Program-made: the position numbers and the translations under genes
Shown: positions 42,324 to 49,094 of the stretch, in pieces
Layout of the letters: the number at the start of each line of letters is the position of its first letter
Numbering within the stretch: the stretch's first letter is position 1
Assembly (NCBI GenBank): GCA_017427065.1
Contig: JAFRTL010000014.1
Coordinates: 1 to 49,094, forward strand
DNA: 49,094 nucleotides
Origin: Bacteroidaceae bacterium
GTDB lineage: Bacteria > Bacteroidota > Bacteroidia > Bacteroidales > Bacteroidaceae
Direction of reading: 5' to 3'
The notes under the pieces: model-generated
The model's database searches: none
The model's input: the letters and a program-made list of their open reading frames with translations, nothing else
Told to the model about the DNA's origin: nothing

Positions 42324-43194
42324 CAAAACGCTGAAGGATGCTCTCATAAGCATCGATGCGACGATCACGCAAGAACGGCCACCAGCGACGTACCTGCTCA
42401 CTGCGTTCTAAGTCTATTTCTACCACTATACACTCTGGAGCCTCATCACCTGCCTGTGCGACAATCTCTCCCTGAGGACCAGCCACAAAGCTATGCCCCC
42501 AAAACTGTATGCCACCTGTCTGACCTGATGGATCGGGTTCATGCCCTACCCTGTTCACAGCAATGACAGGTAAGCCATTGGCCACCGCATGTCCACGCAT
42601 CACCGTCTGCCAGGCTCCTTGCTGGCGGGCTTTCTCCTCAGCGGTATCCGTACTCTCCCAACCTATTGCCGTAGGATAGATGAGCAGTTCAGCTCCACGC
42701 ATCGCCATCAGACGCGCTCCTTCTGGATACCACTGGTCCCAGCACACCATGACTCCCAACTTTCCTATAGAGGTCTCAATGGGTAGGAAGCCTAAGTCGC
42801 CTGGTGTGAAGTAAAACTTCTCGTAGTAAGCTGGATCATCTGGGATGTGCATCTTGCGATACTTGCCTGCCACAGAGCCATCTGTGTCGAATACCACGGC
42901 TGTATTATGGTAGAGTCCTGTAGCCCTACGCTCAAAGAGTGAGGAGACCAAGACAATACCCAACTCGGCAGCCAGCTGTCCATAGAAGCTTGTCGATGGG
43001 CCTGGTATTGGCTCAGCTAAGTCAAAGTTGTCCACATTCTCCACCTGACAGAAATACAGAGAGTTGTGCAGTTCTTGTAACACCACAAGTTGTGCACCCT
43101 TGGCTGCACACTCACGCACTCCTTCTGCCATTCGCTGCTTATTAGTTTCTATATCTGCCGTGCAGGATTGCTGCACCATTCCGATTTTTAGCAT
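42316..43194 (-). CDS. N-carbamoylputrescine amidase-like nitrilase
   Basis: A 292-residue carbon-nitrogen hydrolase with the nitrilase triad: Glu41 (L-Q-E-L-H), Lys114 (Y-R-K-M-H-I-P-D-D-P) and Cys151 (V-C-W-D-Q-W-Y-P-E). C-W-D-Q-W-Y-P-E-x-A-R and the H-I-P-D-D-P-x-Y-Y-E-K-F-Y-F-T-P-G-D stretch are those of AguB, which turns N-carbamoylputrescine into putrescine, CO2 and ammonia in the agmatine route. The usual partner, agmatine deiminase (AguA), is not in the window. Upstream lies repeat copy C and no recognisable promoter. Downstream it overlaps a BASS transporter. Confidence 0.88.
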   Translation of the reverse strand: MLKIGMVQQSCTADIETNKQRMAEGVRECAAKGAQLVVLQELHNSLYFCQVENVDNFDLAEPIPGPSTSFYGQLAAELGIVLVSSLFERRATGLYHNTAVVFDTDGSVAGKYRKMHIPDDPAYYEKFYFTPGDLGFLPIETSIGKLGVMVCWDQWYPEGARLMAMRGAELLIYPTAIGWESTDTAEEKARQQGAWQTVMRGHAVANGLPVIAVNRVGHEPDPSGQTGGIQFWGHSFVAGPQGEIVAQAGDEAPECIVVEIDLERSEQVRRWWPFLRDRRIDAYESILQRFDD

Positions 43195-43221
43195 TCTTTT
43201 CTTAATTATTAGTTTTTATTT

Positions 43222-43482
43222 ATTCTTTTCTTCGCTACAGCTCGAAGAAATAAAGTGCAAACCGAATGCAGAGTCAAGCTTGCTTGAACTATGCTGAGGT
43301 GCCGCCTGTATTCTTGCAAAAAAAGAACCAAAAGAAGCGCCGCCGACTGCACATCTTCCGCTAAGAATTGCTCACGTTTTTGGGAGTGCCGCAAGACGAC
43401 CGCTTCGCGCTCTTATTAGTGCGGCCCTCATTTCCAAAAACTTTCCCAATTCTCTATACGCTCCAGCTGTGAGGTCGGATTT
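43222..43482 (+). repeat. Structured dispersed repeat, copy C
   Basis: It starts with the TTCTTTTCTTCGCTACAGCT hairpin arm as in copy B, then holds about 65 bases not found in the other copies (43254-43318). The common blocks follow: AGAACCAAAAGAAGCGCCGC, CGACTGCACATCTTCCGC, a GCCGCA...TGCGGC stem with GACGACCGCTTCGCGCTCTT, and ACGCTCCAGCTGTGAGGTCGG. It fills the gap between the nitrilase and xylE. Confidence 0.72.
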
Positions 43483-43492
43483 AGGCTGCGCA

Positions 43493-43520
43493 CTCTAAAC
43501 TCTAAACCCTAAACTCTAAA
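43493..43520. repeat. Heptanucleotide array (CTCTAAA x4)
   Basis: CTCTAAA, CTCTAAA, CCCTAAA, CTCTAAA, in exact 7-base period, ending six bases from the xylE stop codon. Confidence 0.8.
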
Positions 43521-43526
43521 CCAAAT

Positions 43527-45002
43527 TTATTTTTTCTTCCAAAGTTTCGTCATATCCTCCAGTGTCTTGCCTTTGGTTTCAGGTACCAATTTCCAGACGA
43601 ATATGGCAGCCACCACACAAATGATGCCATAGAGTGCATAAGAGAAGAAGTGACCAAAGCTCACACCCATGCTGCCTAAACGCATGTTGTACATAGGTAG
43701 GAAGGTAGACGACACGATGAAGTTAAATATCCACTGGAACGCCACAGCAATAGCAACCGCCTGACTGCGGATGGTATTTGGGAAGATCTCTGAGATAAGC
43801 ACCCAGCAGATGGGTCCCCAACTGAACATGAACGAAGCACTATAAACCATGATGCTCAGCACAGGAATGATGTTTGGAATGCCACTCACCACACTGCTGA
43901 TAGCCACACCAAAAGCACCTATAGCCATACCTATAGAACCAGAGATAAGCAGAGGTTTACGTCCCAACTTCTCCACAGTAAATACTGCCAGCAAGGTGAA
44001 GGTAATATTCACCACACCCATGATGACGGTCTGTACCATTGGATTGCCCATACCCATGCTCTCGAAGATACGCGGAGCAAAGTAGAGCACTGCATTGATG
44101 CCAATGATCTGCTGGAACACGCTGAGCATGATACCTATGAAAATCACCATCCAACCATAGGTGAAGAGTCGTTCCATCTTCTGCTTAGCGGTGCTACGGA
44201 TGTCCTCTAAGATTATCTTAGCTGCTTCAGCACCATTGATGCGTGTAAGCACAGCCAAAGCATTGTTGTCTTGTCCGTTCATCACCAAATAGCGTGGAGT
44301 CTCTGGTACCAGCAAGATCAGCAATGCGAAGAGTCCAGCGGGCACAGCCTCACTGACAAACATCAGTCGCCAACCTGTCTCAATGGTCCATGCAGCCGCA
44401 TCGGGGTTGATGATCTGGTTGACGCCATTCACTAAATCCACGATAGGATTAGCATGACTGCCTAGAATGAGGAAATTGACAAAGTAAACCACCAACTGAC
44501 CAAAGATGATGGAGAACTGGTTCCATGAAACCAACTTCCCTCGGATGCCAGAAGGAGATACTTCTGCGATATACATAGGACAGATGGCCGAAGCCAAACC
44601 CACACCGATTCCTCCAAGTATACGATAAATGTTGAACATCACCAAAAGTGCAAAAGATGGTGTGCCGTGATGAAAGAAAAGGAACTCTGGATTATAGCTG
44701 CCCAAGGCCGACAGGAAGAACAGCACACCTGCTAAGAACAGCGAACGCTTACGTCCCAACTGAATAGCAAGAATGCCCGACAAGCCACTACCGATGATGC
44801 AGCCTATCAACGCACTGGAAGACGTGATGCCATGCAGCGCATCGGTATATTGAAAGTCGGACGCTCCCATGAAGAACGCCTGCAATCCTTTCTCTGCACC
44901 TGAAATGACAGCCGTGTCATATCCGAACAGCAAGCCGCCCAACACTGCTACCAAAACGATAGAAAACAGATAGGCGGAACTGCCTTTCTCGTTTGTTGCC
45001 AT
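43527..45002 (-). CDS. xylE: D-xylose:H+ symporter
   Basis: A 491-residue sugar-porter MFS protein with twelve helices. Signatures: G-G-L-L-F-G-Y-D-T-A-V-I-S-G-A in TM1; R-I-L-G-G-I-G-V-G-L-A-S-A with P-M-Y-I-A-E-V-S-P-S-G-I-R-G-K (sugar transport signature); Q-Q-I-I-G-I-N-A-V-L-Y-F-A-P-R-I in TM7; and a final P-E-T-K-G-K-T-L-E-D-M. The insertion between TM1 and TM2 fits XylE. The substrate call rests on the adjoining xylose isomerase and xylulokinase. Last gene of the xylB-xylA-xylE operon, five bases after xylA. No XylR-type regulator is beside it. Confidence 0.92.
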   Translation of the reverse strand: MATNEKGSSAYLFSIVLVAVLGGLLFGYDTAVISGAEKGLQAFFMGASDFQYTDALHGITSSSALIGCIIGSGLSGILAIQLGRKRSLFLAGVLFFLSALGSYNPEFLFFHHGTPSFALLVMFNIYRILGGIGVGLASAICPMYIAEVSPSGIRGKLVSWNQFSIIFGQLVVYFVNFLILGSHANPIVDLVNGVNQIINPDAAAWTIETGWRLMFVSEAVPAGLFALLILLVPETPRYLVMNGQDNNALAVLTRINGAEAAKIILEDIRSTAKQKMERLFTYGWMVIFIGIMLSVFQQIIGINAVLYFAPRIFESMGMGNPMVQTVIMGVVNITFTLLAVFTVEKLGRKPLLISGSIGMAIGAFGVAISSVVSGIPNIIPVLSIMVYSASFMFSWGPICWVLISEIFPNTIRSQAVAIAVAFQWIFNFIVSSTFLPMYNMRLGSMGVSFGHFFSYALYGIICVVAAIFVWKLVPETKGKTLEDMTKLWKKK

Positions 45003-45007
45003 ATACC

Positions 45008-46327
45008 TTATTTAATATACATGTTCACAATAGCCTCATACAGCTCTTGCTTGCCACTGTGCTGTGTAGGTTCTCCGTGTGCCTTGGCATAGTTTACCAG
45101 CTCTTCGAGTGTCATCTTACCTTCCTCGAAACGCTTACCCTCACCACCGTCGAATGAAGCATAGCGCTCCTTCACCATCTGGCAGATAGGCGAATTCTCC
45201 AACAGGTCGGCTGCATTCAGTAAAGCACGTGCCATAGCGTCCATACCGCTAATATGAGCGATAAAGATATCCTCAGGATCAGTAGAGTTACGACGAAGTT
45301 TAGCATCGAAGTTGGAACCACCATTGCCTAAACCACCGTTACGGATGATCTGCATCATCGCCTGGATAAGGTCGAAGTTGTCGATTGGGAACTGGTCGGT
45401 ATCCCAGCCGTTCTGATAGTCACCACGATTAGCATCGATAGAACCCAGCATGCCATTGTCCACAGCCACAGTGAGTTCATGCTCGAAGGAATGACCAGCC
45501 AATGTCGCATGATTCACCTCGATATTCACCTTGAAATCCTTGTCCAATCCGTTGGCACGCAGGAAGCCTATCACTGTCTCTGTATCCACATCATACTGGT
45601 GCTTAGTTGGTTCCATCGGTTTAGGTTCGATAAGGAACGTACCCTTGAATCCCTTAGCACGTGCATAATCGCGTGCAGCTGTAAGCATCTTAGCCAGATG
45701 GTCTTTCTCACGCTGCATCTGGGTGTTGAGCAAGCTCATGTAGCCCTCACGACCACCCCAGAAAACGTAGTTGGTACCACCCAACTTAATGGTTGCGTCG
45801 ATAGCGTTCTTGATCTGCACAGCTGCACGAGCCACTACGTCGAAATCAGGATTGGTAGCAGCACCATTCATATAGCGCTTGTGTCCAAACACATTCGCCG
45901 TACCCCAAAGCAATTTGATGCCAGTTTCCTTCATCTTTTCCTGCAGATAGTCAGTAATAATCTGCATACGCTCTTCATATTCCTCAATGGTGTCAGCCTC
46001 TTCGATAAGGTCCACATCGTGGAAGCAGAAGTACTCAATGCCCAACTTCTGCATGATTTCGAAACCTGCATCAGCTTTGGCCTTAGCACGGCAAACAGGG
46101 CAAGCACCCTCGTCCCATGCGTATGAGCGTGTCTGACCACCGAACTGGTCACCGCTGGCCTGTCCGAGTGTGTGCCACCAAGCCATAGCAAACTTCAGCC
46201 AGTCCTTCATTTTCTTGCCCATCACCACCTTTTCAGCATCGTAATAGCGGAATGCCAACGGGTTCTTACTCTCTGTTCCTTCGAATTTTATCTTCCCTAT
46301 CTGTGGGAAATACTCTTTGTTCTCCAT
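45008..46327 (-). CDS. xylA: Xylose isomerase
   Basis: A 439-residue class II xylose isomerase, converting D-xylose to D-xylulose with two divalent metals in a TIM barrel. Conserved blocks: Y-F-C-F-H-D-V-D-L (catalytic His), [23 protein letters not shown] (metal Glu and Lys), [13 protein letters not shown] and D-T-D-Q-F-P. Length and the N-terminal extension fit the class II group, which includes the Bacteroides and rumen fungal enzymes. Middle gene of the operon; a heptamer array separates it from xylB. Confidence 0.96.
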   Translation of the reverse strand: MENKEYFPQIGKIKFEGTESKNPLAFRYYDAEKVVMGKKMKDWLKFAMAWWHTLGQASGDQFGGQTRSYAWDEGACPVCRAKAKADAGFEIMQKLGIEYFCFHDVDLIEEADTIEEYEERMQIITDYLQEKMKETGIKLLWGTANVFGHKRYMNGAATNPDFDVVARAAVQIKNAIDATIKLGGTNYVFWGGREGYMSLLNTQMQREKDHLAKMLTAARDYARAKGFKGTFLIEPKPMEPTKHQYDVDTETVIGFLRANGLDKDFKVNIEVNHATLAGHSFEHELTVAVDNGMLGSIDANRGDYQNGWDTDQFPIDNFDLIQAMMQIIRNGGLGNGGSNFDAKLRRNSTDPEDIFIAHISGMDAMARALLNAADLLENSPICQMVKERYASFDGGEGKRFEEGKMTLEELVNYAKAHGEPTQHSGKQELYEAIVNMYIK

Positions 46328-46334
46328 ACTCTTA

Positions 46335-46362
46335 GAATTATGATTTTTGAATTATGAATTAT
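46335..46362. repeat. Heptanucleotide array at the xylB/xylA junction
   Basis: Four 7-mers, GAATTAT, GATTTTT, GAATTAT, GAATTAT, in exact period. It runs across the xylB stop codon into the 24-base spacer before xylA; on the minus strand it reads ATAATTC repeats. Confidence 0.7.
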
Positions 46363-47830
46363 CATTAAGGATGTTTTTCCAACGCTGGTAGGCCTCCTGA
46401 TAAGCCTCTAAATGCTTCACATCAGGTTCTATCACAACCAGTTTGCTCAAACCTACGAAAGCATCCTGCATCGAGTTGTAGCAGCCCACTCCGATACCTG
46501 CACCACGAGCTGCGCCAACAGAACCATCGGTATCAAACAATTCTACCGTTGCTCCTGTAATGCTAGCCAAAGTCTCACGGAATACCGGACTATGGAACAT
46601 ATTAGCCTTTCCAGCATGAATCTTCTTGACTTCCAAGCCCATCTGCTCCATAATCTCGATGCCGTACTTGAAGGAGAATACCACACCTTCCTGTGCGGCA
46701 CGAAGCAGGTGACTACGATTATGTACATTGAAGTTGACTCCATGAATGGAACAACCCACCTCGGCATTCTGCAACAAGCGTTCAGCGCCATTGCCAAACG
46801 GTAGCACACTGACGCCCTCGGAACCAATAGGAATCCCCAGCACCAACTGATCCATCTCTGCATACTTCGTCCCTACTGGAGCCATGTTCTTGCGTATCCA
46901 AGAATTCAGTATGCCTGTGCCATTGATGCAGAGCAACACACCTAAACGAGGTTGTGTCACTTCATGATTGACATGAGCAAAGATATTCACACGAGAGAGT
47001 GGATCGTAGCTTACTTTGTCATTCACACCATAGACCACTCCTGAGGTGCCAGCAGTAGAGGCGATCTCACCTGGATTCAGTACCCCCAGAGAGAGGGCGT
47101 TGTTAGGTTGGTCACCAGCTCGGTATGTCACAGGGATACCAGCTTTCAGACCCAGTTCATGAGCAGCAGAAGCACTTACCCTACCCTGTTCGCCAAAGGT
47201 CGGACAAATCTCAGGAAGAATTTCCTCAGGGAAGCCGAAGTGCTGCAGCAAGGCATAGGCAGGCTGGTTTTCCTTAAAATCCCACACGATGCCCTCTGAC
47301 AAGCCTGAAACAGTGGTACATACCTCGCCAGTGAGGCGCATGCCAATATAGTCGCCAGGGAGCATCACCTTATATATACGTTCGAAGAGCGCAGGTTCAT
47401 TCTGCTTCACCCATGCCAATTTAGCAGCAGTAAAGTTGCCAGGAGCGTTCAGATAGTGTGTCAGACAGTAGTCGCTGCCAAGAGCATCAAAGGCCTCCTG
47501 CCCATAAGGCACAGCACGGGAGTCACACCAGATGATGCTGTGTCTCAAAGGTTTCAAATCCTTGTCCACACACACCAATCCGTGCATCTGGTAACTGATG
47601 CCTATGGCCCCCACCTCATCAGCAGGCACCTCAGCCAATATTTCCTGCGTGCATTGCTTCAAGTAGGTCCACCAACTCTCAGGGTCTTGCTCTGCCCATC
47701 CGGGCTTATGTGCAATAATCTCAGCTTCTGTTTTGGGATAGAAGGCGGAAGCTACACATTGACCTGTTTCCGCACAAACCAAACTGGCCTTCACGGAAGA
47801 GCTTCCTATATCATAACCTATTAGATACAT
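46352..47830 (-). CDS. xylB: Xylulokinase
   Basis: A 492-residue FGGY carbohydrate kinase that phosphorylates D-xylulose to xylulose 5-phosphate, feeding the pentose phosphate pathway. N-terminal phosphate loop G-Y-D-I-G-S-S-S-V-K; substrate region I-G-I-S-Y-Q-M-H-G-L-V; catalytic Asp in Y-R-A-G-D-Q-P-N-N-A; and C-terminal G-A-A-R-G-A-G-I-G. First gene of the xyl operon. The 150-base region upstream contains a CAAATATTTG palindrome (47882-47891) and other AT-rich dyads that could bind a regulator, but no clear -7 box. Confidence 0.94.
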   Translation of the reverse strand: MYLIGYDIGSSSVKASLVCAETGQCVASAFYPKTEAEIIAHKPGWAEQDPESWWTYLKQCTQEILAEVPADEVGAIGISYQMHGLVCVDKDLKPLRHSIIWCDSRAVPYGQEAFDALGSDYCLTHYLNAPGNFTAAKLAWVKQNEPALFERIYKVMLPGDYIGMRLTGEVCTTVSGLSEGIVWDFKENQPAYALLQHFGFPEEILPEICPTFGEQGRVSASAAHELGLKAGIPVTYRAGDQPNNALSLGVLNPGEIASTAGTSGVVYGVNDKVSYDPLSRVNIFAHVNHEVTQPRLGVLLCINGTGILNSWIRKNMAPVGTKYAEMDQLVLGIPIGSEGVSVLPFGNGAERLLQNAEVGCSIHGVNFNVHNRSHLLRAAQEGVVFSFKYGIEIMEQMGLEVKKIHAGKANMFHSPVFRETLASITGATVELFDTDGSVGAARGAGIGVGCYNSMQDAFVGLSKLVVIEPDVKHLEAYQEAYQRWKNILNDNS

Positions 47831-47918
47831 TCTGACTCGATATTAGATGAATACTAATGTTTACAGCATGCTAAGTTATGACAAATATTTGAGAAAAGAA
47901 AACTTATATATACAAAAA

Positions 47919-47952
47919 AGGTGTTGCGGACATATAATATGCCTCAACACCT
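47919..47952 (-). terminator. Terminator of the winged-helix gene
   Basis: AGGTGTTG (47919-47926) pairs with CAACACCT (47945-47952), extended by two G-C pairs after a mismatch. On the minus strand it runs into TTTTTTG, ending the wHTH transcript before xylB. Confidence 0.7.
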
Positions 47953-47980
47953 CAATAAAGCGTGTAATTAAAATCTTTGC

Positions 47981-48184
47981 TTAAGCGAGCTTAACCAAAA
48001 GGTCAGCTTCCTGCTCCTCAACGACGAGTTTGTCCTCTCTCAGCAACCAACCCAGACCCAAAAACAGGTCTTTGTCACTTCTGATCTTCAGAACCTTCTT
48101 CAGTTCCTTAGTAGTCAAACCATCGGTACCATTCAGTGCATTCCAAATCATGCCTGCTGTTTCACCAGCTTTTTCCTTCAACAT
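47981..48184 (-). CDS. Small winged-helix protein (DUF2582-like)
   Basis: A 67-residue protein with a single winged-helix fold: helix 1 E-T-A-G-M-I-W-N-A-L-N, helix-turn-helix L-T-T-K-E-L-K-K-V-L-K-I-R-S-D-K-D-L-F-L-G-L-G-W-L-L-R-E, then the wing D-K-L-V-V-E-E-Q. This matches the small stand-alone winged-helix proteins (DUF2582) common in Bacteroidetes, whose DNA or protein target is not known. It has its own -7 element and terminator and so is monocistronic, divergent from hsp20. Confidence 0.78.
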   Translation of the reverse strand: MLKEKAGETAGMIWNALNGTDGLTTKELKKVLKIRSDKDLFLGLGWLLREDKLVVEEQEADLLVKLA

Positions 48185-48257
48185 TTCTTTTTACTTTTTA
48201 GTTAAACAATTGTTTAAGAATAGGACTTAAAAAACCTAATCCTTTTGAATTCGGCTG

Positions 48258-48265
48258 CAAAGATA
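48258..48265 (-). promoter_or_regulatory. Bacteroidetes -7 element for the winged-helix gene
   Basis: TATCTTTG on the minus strand, with TTG 16 bases further upstream (48284-48282). It gives a leader of roughly 70 bases. Confidence 0.45.
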
Positions 48266-48482
48266 ATAATAATATGTTATACAACATAAAAAAATCGTTG
48301 TTTTTTTAATTTATCATCAAAAATATTTCTTTTAGACGGTTTTTAGGGAGATATTTAAGGTTTTTGAACTGAGGTGTTGCACTTATTGCACAAATCAATG
48401 AGGTACTTCCTTTCATCCCCCACAACTAACATTTTGTCAGCACCACTAACACAAACAGGAAAATTCGTCATCTCGCGGTGTC

Positions 48483-48498
48483 AATTTGTCAACAAATT
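48483..48498. promoter_or_regulatory. Inverted repeat upstream of the hsp20 promoter
   Basis: AATTTGT-CA-ACAAATT, a perfect 7-2-7 dyad whose right end lies 15 bases before the sigma-54 site. A possible activator or operator site, though closer than typical enhancer sites. Confidence 0.35.
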
Positions 48499-48513
48499 CC
48501 ACTGAAAACGCAC

Positions 48514-48529
48514 TGGCACCAGATTTGCA
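48514..48529 (+). promoter_or_regulatory. Sigma-54 (-24/-12) promoter of hsp20
   Basis: TGGCACCAGATTTGCA, which matches the sigma-54 consensus TGGCAC-N5-TTGCW, with GG and GC exactly 12 bases apart. Transcription would start near 48540, leaving a leader of about 85 bases. Confidence 0.65.
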
Positions 48530-48612
48530 TTACTTATAGCGGATGCCGTTCTGAAAGCAAGGACTTGAAGAAAGGAGCATTCAAGAAAAAATGAAGTTTA
48601 ACAAATTAATAT

Positions 48613-48618
48613 AGGAGG
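48613..48618 (+). promoter_or_regulatory. Full Shine-Dalgarno site of hsp20
   Basis: AGGAGG seven bases before the ATG. It stands out because almost no other gene in the window has one. A seven-codon upstream frame (ATG at 48591, M-K-F-N-K-L-I) ends in a TAG that runs into it. Confidence 0.7.
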
Positions 48619-48625
48619 TTTTATT

Positions 48626-49057
48626 ATGACACCTGTAAGAAGAAATCAAGATTGGTTACCAAGTATTTTCAATGGATTCTTTGATAACGACGAATGGATG
48701 ACCAGAGCCAATGCCACTGCTCCTGCCATCAATGTTTTTGAAACTGAGAAGGCATACGAGGTTGAGTTGGCTGCTCCTGGCATGAAGAAGGAGAACTTCA
48801 ACGTTCACATCGACGAGGAGAACAACTTGGTTATCAGCATGGAGAAGAAGGATGAGAACGAAGAAAACAAGAAGAACGGTCGCTATCTGCGTCGTGAGTT
48901 CTCATATGCTAAGTTCCAGCAGACCATGATCTTGCCAGACGATGTTGATCGTGAAAAGATTGGTGCTCATGTAGAGAATGGTGTGCTTCACATCGATCTG
49001 CCTAAGTTCACCAAGGAAGAGAAAGAAAAGGCAAAGAGAGTGATCGACATCAATTGA
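48626..49057 (+). CDS. Small heat-shock protein Hsp20
   Basis: A 143-residue alpha-crystallin family chaperone that holds unfolding proteins in an ATP-independent way. A short N-terminal arm (about 1-32, with W-L-P-S-I-F-N-G-F-F) precedes the alpha-crystallin domain (about 33-128: P-A-I-N-V-F-E-T-E-K-A-Y-E-V-E-L-A-A-P-G-M-K-K, G-R-Y-L-R-R-E-F, and A-x-V-E-N-G-V-L-H-I-D-L-P-K). The C-terminal tail ends R-V-I-D-I-N, the I-x-I oligomerisation motif. Cytoplasmic. The promoter looks sigma-54-dependent and the ribosome site is strong, consistent with rapid stress induction. A heptamer array begins at the base after the stop. Confidence 0.95.
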   Translation: MTPVRRNQDWLPSIFNGFFDNDEWMTRANATAPAINVFETEKAYEVELAAPGMKKENFNVHIDEENNLVISMEKKDENEENKKNGRYLRREFSYAKFQQTMILPDDVDREKIGAHVENGVLHIDLPKFTKEEKEKAKRVIDIN

Positions 49058-49094
49058 ACATTGAACATTAAACATTAAACATTAAACATTGAAC
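49058..49094 (+). repeat. Heptanucleotide array (ACATTRA x5), runs off the window
   Basis: ACATTGA, ACATTAA three times, ACATTGA, then AC at the window end, in exact 7-base period, starting directly after the hsp20 stop. The full length is unknown. Confidence 0.85.

Overview
The window reads as chromosome of a Bacteroidales bacterium, most likely a Prevotella-type (Prevotellaceae) gut or rumen anaerobe. Evidence: TAnnTTTG-type -7 promoter elements in front of many genes and almost no Shine-Dalgarno sites; S46 dipeptidyl-peptidases, DUF4369, DUF4468, BACON and M64 proteins; a GH9 cellulase and a xylBAE cluster that suit growth on plant fibre. Most genes look like stable core genes. The clear accessory parts are a nonribosomal peptide synthetase (NRPS) locus (about 23.5-38.1 kb), a CotH gene with an odd junction (11-12.4 kb), and repeat-rich intergenic stretches.

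Layout. 0-4.7 kb: a possible leucine-run leader, a GNAT acetyltransferase overlapping a BASS transporter, a FucP-like sugar permease, PlsC, and a DUF4369 lipoprotein. 4.8-12.6 kb: tandem S46 peptidases (DPP7-type then DPP11-type by their specificity residue), a DsbA-like protein, a DUF4468 protein, a CotH-family protein, tRNA-Pro and a two-way terminator. 12.6-20.9 kb: GH9 glucanase, TrmN6, then lon-tgt-lptG. 20.9-23.4 kb: a lipoprotein joining BACON, plant-type leucine-rich repeats and an M64 peptidase, with an XRE regulator overlapping its stop codon.

23.6-38.1 kb: a two-module NRPS (C-A-PCP-C-A-PCP-reductase), an acyl-adenylating PaaK/CapK-like enzyme and a MATE exporter on the plus strand. 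Meeting them on the minus strand are a Sfp-type phosphopantetheinyl transferase, a SpoIIE phosphatase fused to an RsbW-like ATPase, a STAS anti-sigma antagonist and a beta-barrel protein. I read this as a natural-product locus with its own PCP-activating enzyme and export, probably releasing a dipeptide aldehyde or a cyclised derivative. It sits beside a partner-switching signalling module. It is the strongest candidate here for an undescribed system.

38.2-49.1 kb: tRNA-His, an ECF sigma factor with a membrane anti-sigma-like partner, aquaporin Z, a second BASS transporter coupled to a carbamoylputrescine amidase-like nitrilase, xylB-xylA-xylE, a small winged-helix protein, and hsp20 behind a textbook sigma-54 promoter.

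Non-coding structure is unusually rich. A structured dispersed repeat occurs as four modules at three sites. Heptanucleotide tandem arrays sit at four gene ends. One intergenic gap carries four 22-bp phased units followed by a TTCACC/GGTGAA-rich stretch. All functional calls come from reading sequence motifs; no database search was run.
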